From assembly GCA_965229645.1 (NCBI GenBank), contig OZ245893.1, positions 62,001-126,000 on the forward strand: a stretch of 64,000 nt of DNA. Direction: 5' to 3'. The notes beneath the pieces were generated by a model. The model was not told where the DNA came from and did not search any database. It saw only the letters and a program-made list of their open reading frames with translations. The position numbers and the translations under genes were made by a program. Of the stretch, positions 52,943 to 61,500 are shown in pieces. Each line of letters opens with the position of its first letter. Position 1 is the stretch's first letter. This stretch comes from CAXQZM01 sp965229645 (GTDB lineage: Bacteria; Pseudomonadota; Alphaproteobacteria; UBA7985).

Positions 52943-53802
52943 CGAATCAGCGTCCTGAGCGCGTTCATGGAGAGGGCAAAGACGAGGGCGATGAAGCCGA
53001 CGGTCAGCATGGCGAGTAGGGATAAGGTGGCGCCCAGGGGCCAATTGTTGGCAGCGCCAAACTGCACCTGGATCAAATTGGCGATCATCTTGCCATCGGA
53101 CCCCCCAACGAGGGCGGGGGTCACATAGTCGCCGACCGTGGGAATAAAGATGATGAGGGCGGCGGCGATGATGCCAGGAACCGTGAGCGGCAGCGTCACT
53201 CGATAAAATCGTCGCAAGGCGCTGTCGCCCAAGTCGGTCGCAGCCTCCAGTAACTTGGGGTCAATTTTCTGCAAAGAAACGTAGATCGGCAAAATGGCAA
53301 AGGGGGCCCAGGCATGGGCCAAGGTCAGAACCACGGCAAATTCGTTGTAGAGCAAAAAGGTCAGAGGCGCGTCGATAAGCCCCAAACCCGTCAAGCCTGA
53401 ATTGACCACCCCGTTGAACCCAAGGATGAGTTTCCAGGCAAAGACCCGCAGCAGGTAGCTCGACCAAAACGGAATGGTGATTAGGAGCAGCCAAAGCGTT
53501 TTCTTTTGTGCGTGCAGGGCGATGAAGTAGGCGATGGGGTAGGCGAGCAGCACCGTCAAACAAGTTACGGCGCCCGCAATGGCAATCGACCTGCCGAGCA
53601 AGAAATGCACCAGCGGGTCGGCGAGGGCCTGGCGATAGTTGGCCAAGGTGGGTGTGCGATCAATGGAGACGTAGGTTTGTGTCCAGAGTGAGTGCAGAAC
53701 CAGGATCAAGAGGGGCGCGGCGATCAAAAACCCGACATAGAGGGTCGCAGGGGCGGCCTGCGCCCTCGCGCGCGCGCCGTCGGTTGCCAGCGCGTTTCTC
53801 AC
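52939..53802 (-). CDS. Pot-type ABC transporter permease 1 (PotB-like)
   Basis: A 287-residue permease with six helices and the EAA loop EAATDLGDSALRRFYRV followed by LPLTVPGI. A hydrophobic N-terminal helix near residues 20-38 follows a short basic lead. It is the first gene of the minus-strand operon permease 1, permease 2, ATPase, SBP, flavoprotein, MttB-like. The order differs from the classic potABCD but is common in alphaproteobacterial amine importers. Confidence 0.88.
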   Translation of the reverse strand: MRNALATDGARARAQAAPATLYVGFLIAAPLLILVLHSLWTQTYVSIDRTPTLANYRQALADPLVHFLLGRSIAIAGAVTCLTVLLAYPIAYFIALHAQKKTLWLLLITIPFWSSYLLRVFAWKLILGFNGVVNSGLTGLGLIDAPLTFLLYNEFAVVLTLAHAWAPFAILPIYVSLQKIDPKLLEAATDLGDSALRRFYRVTLPLTVPGIIAAALIIFIPTVGDYVTPALVGGSDGKMIANLIQVQFGAANNWPLGATLSLLAMLTVGFIALVFALSMNALRTLIR

Positions 53803-54141
53803 CGCGGTCCGATCACGGCGGGGAGGTCAAAGTGCCCCGCGTTGGCGTGGCGACCCCAAGTTCTGGTTGTCATGGCAAGAAGGTATGTCGAAGAAGTGGA
53901 AAGGTGTCAATGTCAGGGCTGGAGCCCCGCACAGCGGGTTGGAATTCTTCCGCCCTAGGCCAACGGGCGACGTGTAGTCGTCGATTCGCGTCACACACCT
54001 AAGGGCAAAAGATTGCGCTAGCCTTCCCATGCGTCGTCGCTTAGGCCCGGGAGCTTGGGGCCAAGGGACGGGCGCAGCCTTGTTTTCGATTTGCTTCCTG
54101 CAACCAAATACGGAGGTTGGCGCGCGCCGACAGGGCATGGG
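53803..54141. other. Divergent intergenic region
   Basis: About 340 bases between the divergent Pot-type operon and the DMT gene. It must hold promoters for both, but I see no clear boxes, hairpins or gene in it. The DMT frame is open back to 54055, but those codons are not membrane-like. Confidence 0.5.
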
Positions 54142-55053
54142 ATGACGATTTACGCAGAATTGATCGCGGTCCTCGTCGGGCTGATTTGGGCGGTGACAGG
54201 CTTGTTGGCGGCGCATCCAGTCCGTGTTTTGGGACCCTTGCCCTTTGCTTGGGCGCGGCAGAACTTTGTCACGGTGGCCCTGTTGATTGCCCTTGCCGCC
54301 AGCGGGACGTTCGAATGGATCAGTTGGCAGGTTGCTGCCGTCATTGCGGTCTCGGGGTTTATCGGGATCTTCTTGGGCGACACGGCGCTGTTTGAGGCGC
54401 TTAGTCGTTTGGGGCCGCGCCGCAATGCCATGCTCTTTGCCCTCAATGCCCCCATGACGGCCCTGTTGGCGGTCGCGGTGGGCAAAGATCGCATCGACCC
54501 GCTCGAATGGGTCGGCGTGTTTCTGGTGCTGACCGGGGTGGTTGTCGCCATCGCCTACGGCAAGCGGCGGGCCTTGCTGCACACCTGGGAACAGGTGCGC
54601 GGTCCCTTGTGGATCGGCATTGGGTTTGCCCTGTTCGCCGCGGCATGCCAAGCCGTAGGGCTGGTGTTGTCGGACTTTGTGATCGACGTCGCGCCCGCCG
54701 ATCAACCCCCCGTTATCTTGGTGGCGGCAATCCGGGTAGGGATCGCGGCCGTGGCCTTGAACGCCCTTGCCGCCCTGGGGGTGCAAGCTATGCGCGCGGC
54801 CAACCCGCCCACGCTCAGCGCTTGGACCCTCACCGCGCTGTCGGGGATCACGGGCATGGGCTTGGGCATGACTTTGCTGGTCTGGGCGCAGTCGATTGGG
54901 TCGGAAGTGGGATTGATTTCCGCCCTGTCGCAAACCACGCCCGTTTGGATCTTGCCGCTCATATGGATCTGGACCCGCGAACGCCCCGCCGCCCTGGCCT
55001 TCGTCGGGGCCGCTGTGGCAGTTGTCGGCGTGTTTTGCATCCAGCTGGGGTAG
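54142..55053 (+). CDS. EamA/DMT-family transporter
   Basis: A 303-residue membrane protein with ten helices in two EamA repeats (about residues 5-140 and 155-300), the standard drug/metabolite transporter layout. Members export amino acids, metabolites or drugs; the substrate cannot be read from sequence. FLGDTALFEALSRLGPRRNA is the conserved end of the third/fourth helix. The start at 54142 is set by the first helix. It stands alone on the plus strand, convergent with glyA. Confidence 0.85.
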   Translation: MTIYAELIAVLVGLIWAVTGLLAAHPVRVLGPLPFAWARQNFVTVALLIALAASGTFEWISWQVAAVIAVSGFIGIFLGDTALFEALSRLGPRRNAMLFALNAPMTALLAVAVGKDRIDPLEWVGVFLVLTGVVVAIAYGKRRALLHTWEQVRGPLWIGIGFALFAAACQAVGLVLSDFVIDVAPADQPPVILVAAIRVGIAAVALNALAALGVQAMRAANPPTLSAWTLTALSGITGMGLGMTLLVWAQSIGSEVGLISALSQTTPVWILPLIWIWTRERPAALAFVGAAVAVVGVFCIQLG

Positions 55054-55214
55054 GTTTTTTGTCAAGGACCTGCACCGTGTCTGGGCTGCTCTCCTAAAGC
55101 CATTCGCTAGAATGGCCTGGTCCAGTATCCGTCGAGGCGAGGGGTTCCGGTTTCTTCGGTACCAGTCCCCTCAATCGAGACTTCCAGGCTGCGCTGCGGG
55201 TCTTGGTGTGGGTT
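55054..55214. other. Intergenic region before repeat copy D
   Basis: About 160 bases between the DMT stop and the repeat element at 55215. Nothing recognisable is present. Confidence 0.4.
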
Positions 55215-55412
55215 ATACCAGCGGCGAATGAGAATGACTCTAATGATCGCTGGTATAAGGGCCGCGACTGCGGCCCCCGCAGCGGCCCCGAAATGAGCTA
55301 AGAAAGCGCCTCGGGGTATAAGCGAAGGCCCCATCGGAGGCGAAACGCGAAGCGTTTCTGCCGTGAGACACAAAACGGCAAAAAAAGTGTCAACTTTTTT
55401 CGCCGTTGGTAT
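55215..55412 (+). repeat. Five-hairpin dispersed element, copy D
   Basis: A full 198-bp copy. Its right end meets the glyA stop codon (TAA on the minus strand at 55414-55412). The third hairpin has changed to GAGCTAAGAAAGCGC-type sequence, a variant shared with copy E, so D and E are sister copies. Confidence 0.9.
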
Positions 55413-56698
55413 TAGAGGTTTGGATAGATCGGGAAGCGGGCGCAGAGGCTGACGACCTCGCTTTTGACCCGTTCTTCGACCGCCGCGTTGCCCTGGTCGC
55501 CGTTTGCGGCCAGACCATCGACGATCTCGACGATCCAATCGGCGATTTGGCGGAACTCGGCTTCGCCAAAGCCGCGCGTCGTGCCTGCGGGCGAGCCGAG
55601 GCGGATGCCGCTGGTGACCATGGGCTTTTCCGTGTCGAAGGGGATGCCATTTTTGTTGCAGGTGATATGGGCGCGGCCCAGGGCTTTTTCGGTGGCGTTG
55701 CCCTTGACGCCCTTGGGCCGTAGATCGACCAGCAGGACATGGGTGTCGGTGCCGCCCGTCACCAGGTCCAGCCCACCCTTGATCAACTGGTCGCCCAAGG
55801 CCTTGGCATTGGTGATCACTTGCTGGCAATAGTCGCGGAACGCTGGCTGCAAGTCCTCCCCAAAAGCGACGGCCTTGGCGGCGATCACATGCATGAGCGG
55901 ACCGCCCTGAATCCCCGGGAAGATGGCCGAATTGACCTTCTTCGCGATCTCGGCGTCGTTGGTGAGGATCAAGCCCCCGCGCGGCCCGCGCAGGGTTTTG
56001 TGCGTGGTCGAGGTGGCGACATGGGCGTGGGGGAAGGGGCTGGGGTGCGCGCCGCCCGCGACCAAACCCGCGAAGTGCGCCATATCGACATGGAGGTACG
56101 CGCCGACCTGGTCGGCGATGGCGCGGAAGCGGGCAAAGTCGATCTGGCGCGGAATGGCCGACCCGCCAGCGATGATGAGGGCGGGGCGATGCTCGCGCGC
56201 CAGCGCCTCGACCTGATCGTAATCGACCTCAAGGGTGTCTTGGCGCACGCCGTACTGCACGGCGTTGAACCACTTGCCCGATTGGTTGGGGCGCGCGCCG
56301 TGGGTCAGGTGGCCGCCAGCATCGAGGCTCATGCCCAGGATCGTGTCGCCTGGCTTGATGAGCGCGGTAAAGACACCTTGGTTGGCCTGCGACCCGGAGT
56401 TGGGCTGGACGTTGGCAAACTGGCAGTCGAATAGCTGGCAGGCGCGCTCCACCGCCAGGGTTTCCGCCACATCGACAAACTGGCACCCGCCGTAGTACCG
56501 CTTGCCCGCGTAGCCTTCGGCGTACTTGTTGGTCATGACCGAGCCTTGGGCCTGCATGACCGCGCGCGAGACGATGTTTTCCGACGCGATCAGCTCGATT
56601 TCATCGCGCTGGCGTCCCAATTCCTGGCCCATGGCCGCGGCGATTTGGGGGTCACGCGCCGCCAAGTCTTGGGTGAAAAATGACTCGAGATCGAACAT
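55412..56698 (-). CDS. glyA: Serine hydroxymethyltransferase
   Basis: A 428-residue PLP enzyme that interconverts serine and glycine with transfer of a C1 unit to tetrahydrofolate. The start at 56698 has AAGGAGCC 8 bases upstream; the frame extends 24 codons further without support. ELIASENIVSRAVMQAQGS, NKYAEGYAGKRYYGGC, the PLP lysine in TTHKTLRGPRGG and the C-terminal GTTRGFGEAEF motif are all present. Length is near the usual 420-430. Repeat elements lie at both ends of the gene. It links glycine, from betaine or sarcosine breakdown, to the C1 pool. Confidence 0.95.
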   Translation of the reverse strand: MFDLESFFTQDLAARDPQIAAAMGQELGRQRDEIELIASENIVSRAVMQAQGSVMTNKYAEGYAGKRYYGGCQFVDVAETLAVERACQLFDCQFANVQPNSGSQANQGVFTALIKPGDTILGMSLDAGGHLTHGARPNQSGKWFNAVQYGVRQDTLEVDYDQVEALAREHRPALIIAGGSAIPRQIDFARFRAIADQVGAYLHVDMAHFAGLVAGGAHPSPFPHAHVATSTTHKTLRGPRGGLILTNDAEIAKKVNSAIFPGIQGGPLMHVIAAKAVAFGEDLQPAFRDYCQQVITNAKALGDQLIKGGLDLVTGGTDTHVLLVDLRPKGVKGNATEKALGRAHITCNKNGIPFDTEKPMVTSGIRLGSPAGTTRGFGEAEFRQIADWIVEIVDGLAANGDQGNAAVEERVKSEVVSLCARFPIYPNL

Positions 56699-56790
56699 GT
56701 CGGGGCTCCTTCTGAACAAGGCAGGCTTGGTCTTTTGGGCGCGGCCTAGCAGAGATTCGACGCCATGCAAGCCGATTCAAAAGCGGTTTT

Positions 56791-56951
56791 ATACCCGCGG
56801 CGCTTAAAAATGACTCTTGTGTTCGCTGGTATAAGGGCCGCGACTGCGGCCCCCGCAGCGGCCCCCGAGATCAGCTAAGAAAGCGCCTCGGGGTATAAGC
56901 GAAGGCCCCGTCGGAGGCGAAACGCGAAGCGTTTCTGCCGTGAGACACAAA
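56791..56951 (+). repeat. Five-hairpin dispersed element, copy E (truncated)
   Basis: About 161 bases matching copy D from the ATACC end to the fourth hairpin and TGAGACACAAA. The fifth hairpin and the closing inverted repeat are missing, and the gloB stop codon follows 8 bases later, so the 3' end seems lost by deletion next to gloB. Confidence 0.85.
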
Positions 56952-56958
56952 TCAAACC

Positions 56959-57732
56959 TCAAAAGGCATCTTTTGCGGCGCGAACGCGGGCCAAGTCCTC
57001 GGCAGTTTTGGCCCGCAAAAACGGGTTGGTCATCAACTCATCGCTTAAGCGGGTGGGAACGGTCGGTTCGCCCGCCGCCAGGGTGGCACGCAAGGTCTCG
57101 GCGCGGTCGCGCAAGGCGGCAAGGTCGGGCTCGACCGACAGGGCAAAGTCCAAGTTCGCGCGCGTGTACTCGTGTCCACCGTAGACTCGCGTGTCAGCGG
57201 GCAGCGCGCCGAGTTTCTGCAAGCTGTCGAACATGAGGTCTGCCGTGCCCTCAAACAGGCGCCCGCTGCCTAGGGTAAAGAGGGTGTCGCCCGTGAACAC
57301 CGCCGTGGCCGCAGGCAGGTAGTAATTCAACATGTCGAGCGTATGCCCAGGCGTTGCGAGAATCTGGACCTCGAGCGGCGCGTCGGCCTTGCCAAGGTGC
57401 AGGGGGCTTTGGTCGGTGAGGGCGCGGATGTTGTGGCCTGGGAGCTGGAGGCTCTTAGGTCCACAAATCTGCGCGCCCGTTTTCGCCGCCAGCGCGCCCG
57501 CATGGGACACATGGTCATCGTGATGGTGGGTCAGCAAGATCCACCCGAGCCGCCAGTTGCGCGCCGCCAAGGCCTCTAAGTACCCCGCATCGTCGCCTGC
57601 GTCGATGGCAAGGGTCGCGCCGCTGCGCGGGTCGTGGATCAGGTAACCATAGTTGTCGGCGCGGTAGGGAACGACCAGGATCTCTACGTCACCTGCCCCC
57701 GTGCCAGGTTGTCTTGCGGCAGGTCCTACCAT
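56959..57732 (-). CDS. gloB: Hydroxyacylglutathione hydrolase (glyoxalase II)
   Basis: A 257-residue metallo-beta-lactamase-fold enzyme that hydrolyses S-lactoylglutathione to lactate and glutathione. Metal motif THHHDDH near residue 68, further ligands in TPGHTLD and GDTLFTLGSGR, and GGHEYTRANLDFAL near 170, which is diagnostic for glyoxalase II. The start at 57732 overlaps the end of the upstream glyoxalase I-like gene by 7 bases, so the pair is coupled. Length is typical. Confidence 0.92.
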   Translation of the reverse strand: MVGPAARQPGTGAGDVEILVVPYRADNYGYLIHDPRSGATLAIDAGDDAGYLEALAARNWRLGWILLTHHHDDHVSHAGALAAKTGAQICGPKSLQLPGHNIRALTDQSPLHLGKADAPLEVQILATPGHTLDMLNYYLPAATAVFTGDTLFTLGSGRLFEGTADLMFDSLQKLGALPADTRVYGGHEYTRANLDFALSVEPDLAALRDRAETLRATLAAGEPTVPTRLSDELMTNPFLRAKTAEDLARVRAAKDAF

Positions 57733-58172
57733 GTGCCGTGGTTTTCCATTGAGGTCCAAGGCTCCTGGACGGGCAGGGCCTTACCTTCCTGGATCAACTC
57801 AATCGAAACGCCTTCGGGAGACTTAAGGAAGGCCATTTTGCCGTCGCGCGGCGGACGATTGAGGGTCAGGCCCGCGTCGATCAGGCGCTGGCAAAACCCG
57901 TAGATGTCATCGACATTGTAGGCCAAATGCCCCCAGGCTCGGCCCGCAACGCGCGGTTGCTCGCCCGTATTCCAATTGTAGGTCAGCTCCAACTCGGGCG
58001 CTTGGGTCGCCGTCGCCGAGGCGACGTCGAGCGGCGCGGCGAGAAACACGAGGGTAAATTGCCCCGTTTCCGAGTCGAGGCGGCGCGTCTCTACCAAGCC
58101 CATAGGGCCCGTCCAAAACGCCAAGGAAGCGTTGAGGTTGTCCACGCGGATCATCGTATGTCGGTATCGCAT
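57726..58172 (-). CDS. Glyoxalase I-like (VOC family) protein
   Basis: A 148-residue protein of the vicinal oxygen chelate superfamily, most like lactoylglutathione lyase: MRYRHTMIRVDNLNASLAFWTGPMGL at the N-terminus, ELELTYNWNTGEQ with a metal Glu, AWGHLAYNVDDIYGFC with a metal His, and a final GVSIELIQ with a second Glu. Its overlap with the glyoxalase II gene supports a methylglyoxal detoxification pair using glutathione. The start at 58172 is the usual family N-terminus; the frame extends 12 codons upstream. Confidence 0.88.
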   Translation of the reverse strand: MRYRHTMIRVDNLNASLAFWTGPMGLVETRRLDSETGQFTLVFLAAPLDVASATATQAPELELTYNWNTGEQPRVAGRAWGHLAYNVDDIYGFCQRLIDAGLTLNRPPRDGKMAFLKSPEGVSIELIQEGKALPVQEPWTSMENHGTW

Positions 58173-58533
58173 GGGTCCGACTTTACCCAAGTTGGCGGCC
58201 AAGACCAACCGTCAAAAGCCAAATCTTCGGACGCCCGAGGCAAGCCCCTCGACGGCGCGGTCGCGGCTCTGCTGGGGCTGTGTGCGCTTATGTCGCACTT
58301 GGTCTCTGCTCCTCAGTGGGGATCGGGATAGGCGAGGGAACTTTGCATTGAACAAGGGTCCAGAGCGGCTTGCGTCGGAACGACCGAACGCCACCCATTT
58401 AGGTGCATTAGCGACCAAATTTAGGCCAATGTTGACAAAATGGCCCTCGCTGGTGATAGCGATCCAGGGCGAGTCGACGCACGTGTTTGCGGTTCGGCAC
58501 GGGAGCGCCGTATTGAAAGCTAAGGTCCATCCT
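58173..58533. other. Intergenic region before the second giant gene
   Basis: About 360 bases between the divergent glyoxalase operon and the giant lipoprotein gene. No gene or clear promoter boxes are visible. AAGG about 8 bases before 58534 is a modest ribosome site for the giant gene. Confidence 0.45.
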
Positions 58534-61500
58534 ATGAGACAAATCAAACAGTTCGCAACTTTTCTGACATGCGCGGTACTCGTCGCCTGCGGCGGCGGCG
58601 GCGGGGTGGTCGAGATCGATGCTGCGCCAGAGGTGTCCCTGACCACGAACAGTAAGGATGTCTCTGGAACTTTTGAGGTGTCGGCGAGCTTTTCCGAAGC
58701 GGTTGAAGGGTTCGAAATCGGCGACATCAGCGTGACGAATGGGGAGTTGAGCAATTTTGTCGCGACCAATGCAGGGCTCGCGTATACGTTCGACGTAACA
58801 CCGCAGGCGAGCGGCGACGTGACCCTGAAGGTGCAAGCGGGTGTCGCGCGGGACGGAGCAGGGAACCCCAATGAAGCCTCTAATACCCTGACCGTTACCG
58901 CAAATCTAACGGGGCCGAGCGTGACCCTGAGAACAACAGCGTCCGACCCTGTTTCTGGGCCGTTTAGTGTTACGGCGACGTTTTCTGAAGCGGTTGAGGG
59001 TTTTGTCGTTGACGATCTCGTTGTTACAAATGCGGATGTCGATGGTTTCGCGGGCTCAGGCGCTGACTATAGCTTCAATGTGACTCCAAAGGTAGACGGC
59101 ACTGTTACCATCGATGTACCCGCGGGTGTTGCCGATGTTACTGGCGGTAGTAGCAGTTCAGGTGGCAATACTGCGGCGGAGCAATTGTCGATCACCGCTG
59201 ATTTGACGGCGCCAACGATCCTCAGCTTGACAACTGAGGCAAGCGAGCCCGTTTCGGGCATATTCAGTGTCAAGGTTGTGTTCTCGGAGCCTGTGGAGGA
59301 CTTCACGGCAAGCGATATTGACGTCGTGGGCGGGCAAGTAGGCGCCTTTTCTGCCGATAGCGCTGGGGCCGAGTACGACTTTGACGTAACCCCGCTGACC
59401 ACTGGAACCCTTACCGTGGATGTCCCAGCGGGCGTTGCCCAGGACCCTGCTGGCAACGCCAACACGGCGGCGACACCATTGTCGGTAGAGGCGAGCTTGA
59501 CTGCGCCGACCCTCAGTTTGACAACACCAGCGGAGCATGTTCCAGGCGACTTCCTTGTCACCGCGACATTTTCTGAGGATGTCACAGATTTTGAGAAGGG
59601 CGATATTAGCGTCGACAATGGCGAGGTTTCAGGCGACCTATCGGGCTCTGGAGCCGACTATACGTTTACGGTTGCACCGACCAACGACGGGCCAGTGACG
59701 ATAGACGTCGCTGCTAACGCGGCGGTTAACGGCGAGAATACGGGAAATTTGCAAGCCTCGACCCTTACCGTGACTGCCGATTTCACCGCACCGAGTGTTG
59801 TGCTTGCAACCACAGCCTCTGGGACGCTTACGGGCAGCTTCACTGTGACCGCAACCTTCTCCGAGTCTGTGACGGGTTTTGTGGTTGGTGACGTTACTGT
59901 TGCGAACGGGGCGGTGAGCCACTTCAGTGGTTCTGGAGCGGACTATAGTTTCGATGTGACACCGACAGTTGATACGCAAGGAACGGTAACGGTCGATGTT
60001 CTAGCAAACGTTGCTGTTGATAGAGTGAATTGGGACAACACGGCGTCCAACCAACTCTCCTTGGCTTATGATTTGGTGGTACCAACGGTGACTTTGACCA
60101 CCACGGCGTCTGGGACGCTGACAGGCAGCTTTAGTGTGACCGCAGCCTTCTCAGAGTCCGTGACGGATTTTGAGGCTGGGGATATTAGTGTTTCGAACGG
60201 GGCGGTGAGCAACTTCAGCGGTTCTGGAGCGGACTACAGTTTTGACGTGACGCCGACGGCTGACACGCAGGGGACGGTGACGGTCGATGTTCTGGCAGAC
60301 GTTGCTGTCGATAGCGTCAACAACGGCAACACGGCGTCCAACCAGCTTTCCTTTGCTTATGACTTGGCGGCACCGACGGTAACGCTCGCGACCACCGTGT
60401 CTGGGACGCTTACAGGTAGCTTCAATGTGACCGCAACCTTCTCGGAGTCTGTGACAGGTTTTGACGCAGACGGTATTGCTGTTGCGAACGGTGCTGTGAG
60501 CAACTTCAGCGGTTCTGGGGCGAACTATAGTTTTGACGTGACGCCGACGGCTGACACGCAAGGAACAGTGACGGTCGATGTTCTGGCCGACGTTGCTGTT
60601 GATGGCGTCAGCAACGCCAACACGGCGTCAAACCAACTCTCCTTGGCCTACGACTTGGCGGTACCGACGGTGACTTTGACCACCACCGTGTCTGGGACAC
60701 TTACGAATAGCTTCAATGTGACCGCAACTTTCTCAGAGCCTGTGACGGGTTTTGTGGTTGGTGATGTTACTGTTGTGAACGGTGCTGTGAGCAACTTCAG
60801 CGGCTCTGGGGCGGCCTATAGCTTTGACGTGACGCCGGCCGCTGACACGCAAGGGACGGTGACGGTCGATATTCTGGCCGATGTTGCGGCTGATAGCGTT
60901 AGCAACGCCAACACGGCGTCAAACCAACTCTCGTTCGCTTACGATGTAGCAGTGCCGACGGTAACGCTCGCGACTGGTGCGACTGGGACGCTTACGGGCA
61001 GCTTCAATGTGACGGCAACTTTCTCAGAGTCTGTGACGGGTTTTGTGGTTGGGGATATTACTGTTGTGAACGGGGCGGTGAGCAACTTCAGCGGCTCTGG
61101 GGCGGCCTATAGCTTTGACGTGACGCCGGCCGCTGACACGCAAGGGACGGTGACGGTCGATATTCTGGCCGATGTTGCGGCTGATAGCGTTAGCAACGCC
61201 AACACGGCGTCAAACCAGCTTTCGTTCGCTTACGATTTGGCAGCGCCGACGGTAACGCTCGCGACCAGTGCGACCGGGACGCTTACGGACAGCTTTAGTG
61301 TGACGGCAACTTTCTCAGAGTCTGTGACGGGTTTTGTGGTTGGGGATGTTACTGTTGTGAACGGGGCGGTGAGCAACTTCAGCGGCTCTGAAGCGACCTA
61401 TAGCTTTGACGTGACGCCGACGGCTGACACGCAAGGGACGGTGACGGTCGATGTTCTGGCCGACGTTGCTGTTGATGGTGTTAACCAGAGCAATACAGCA

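Noticed and set aside
53827..55065. 412-residue minus-strand ORF opposite the DMT transporter gene
   Set aside because: Composition is Gln/Gly/Arg/His-rich with no domain features; the opposite strand encodes a clear ten-helix EamA transporter.
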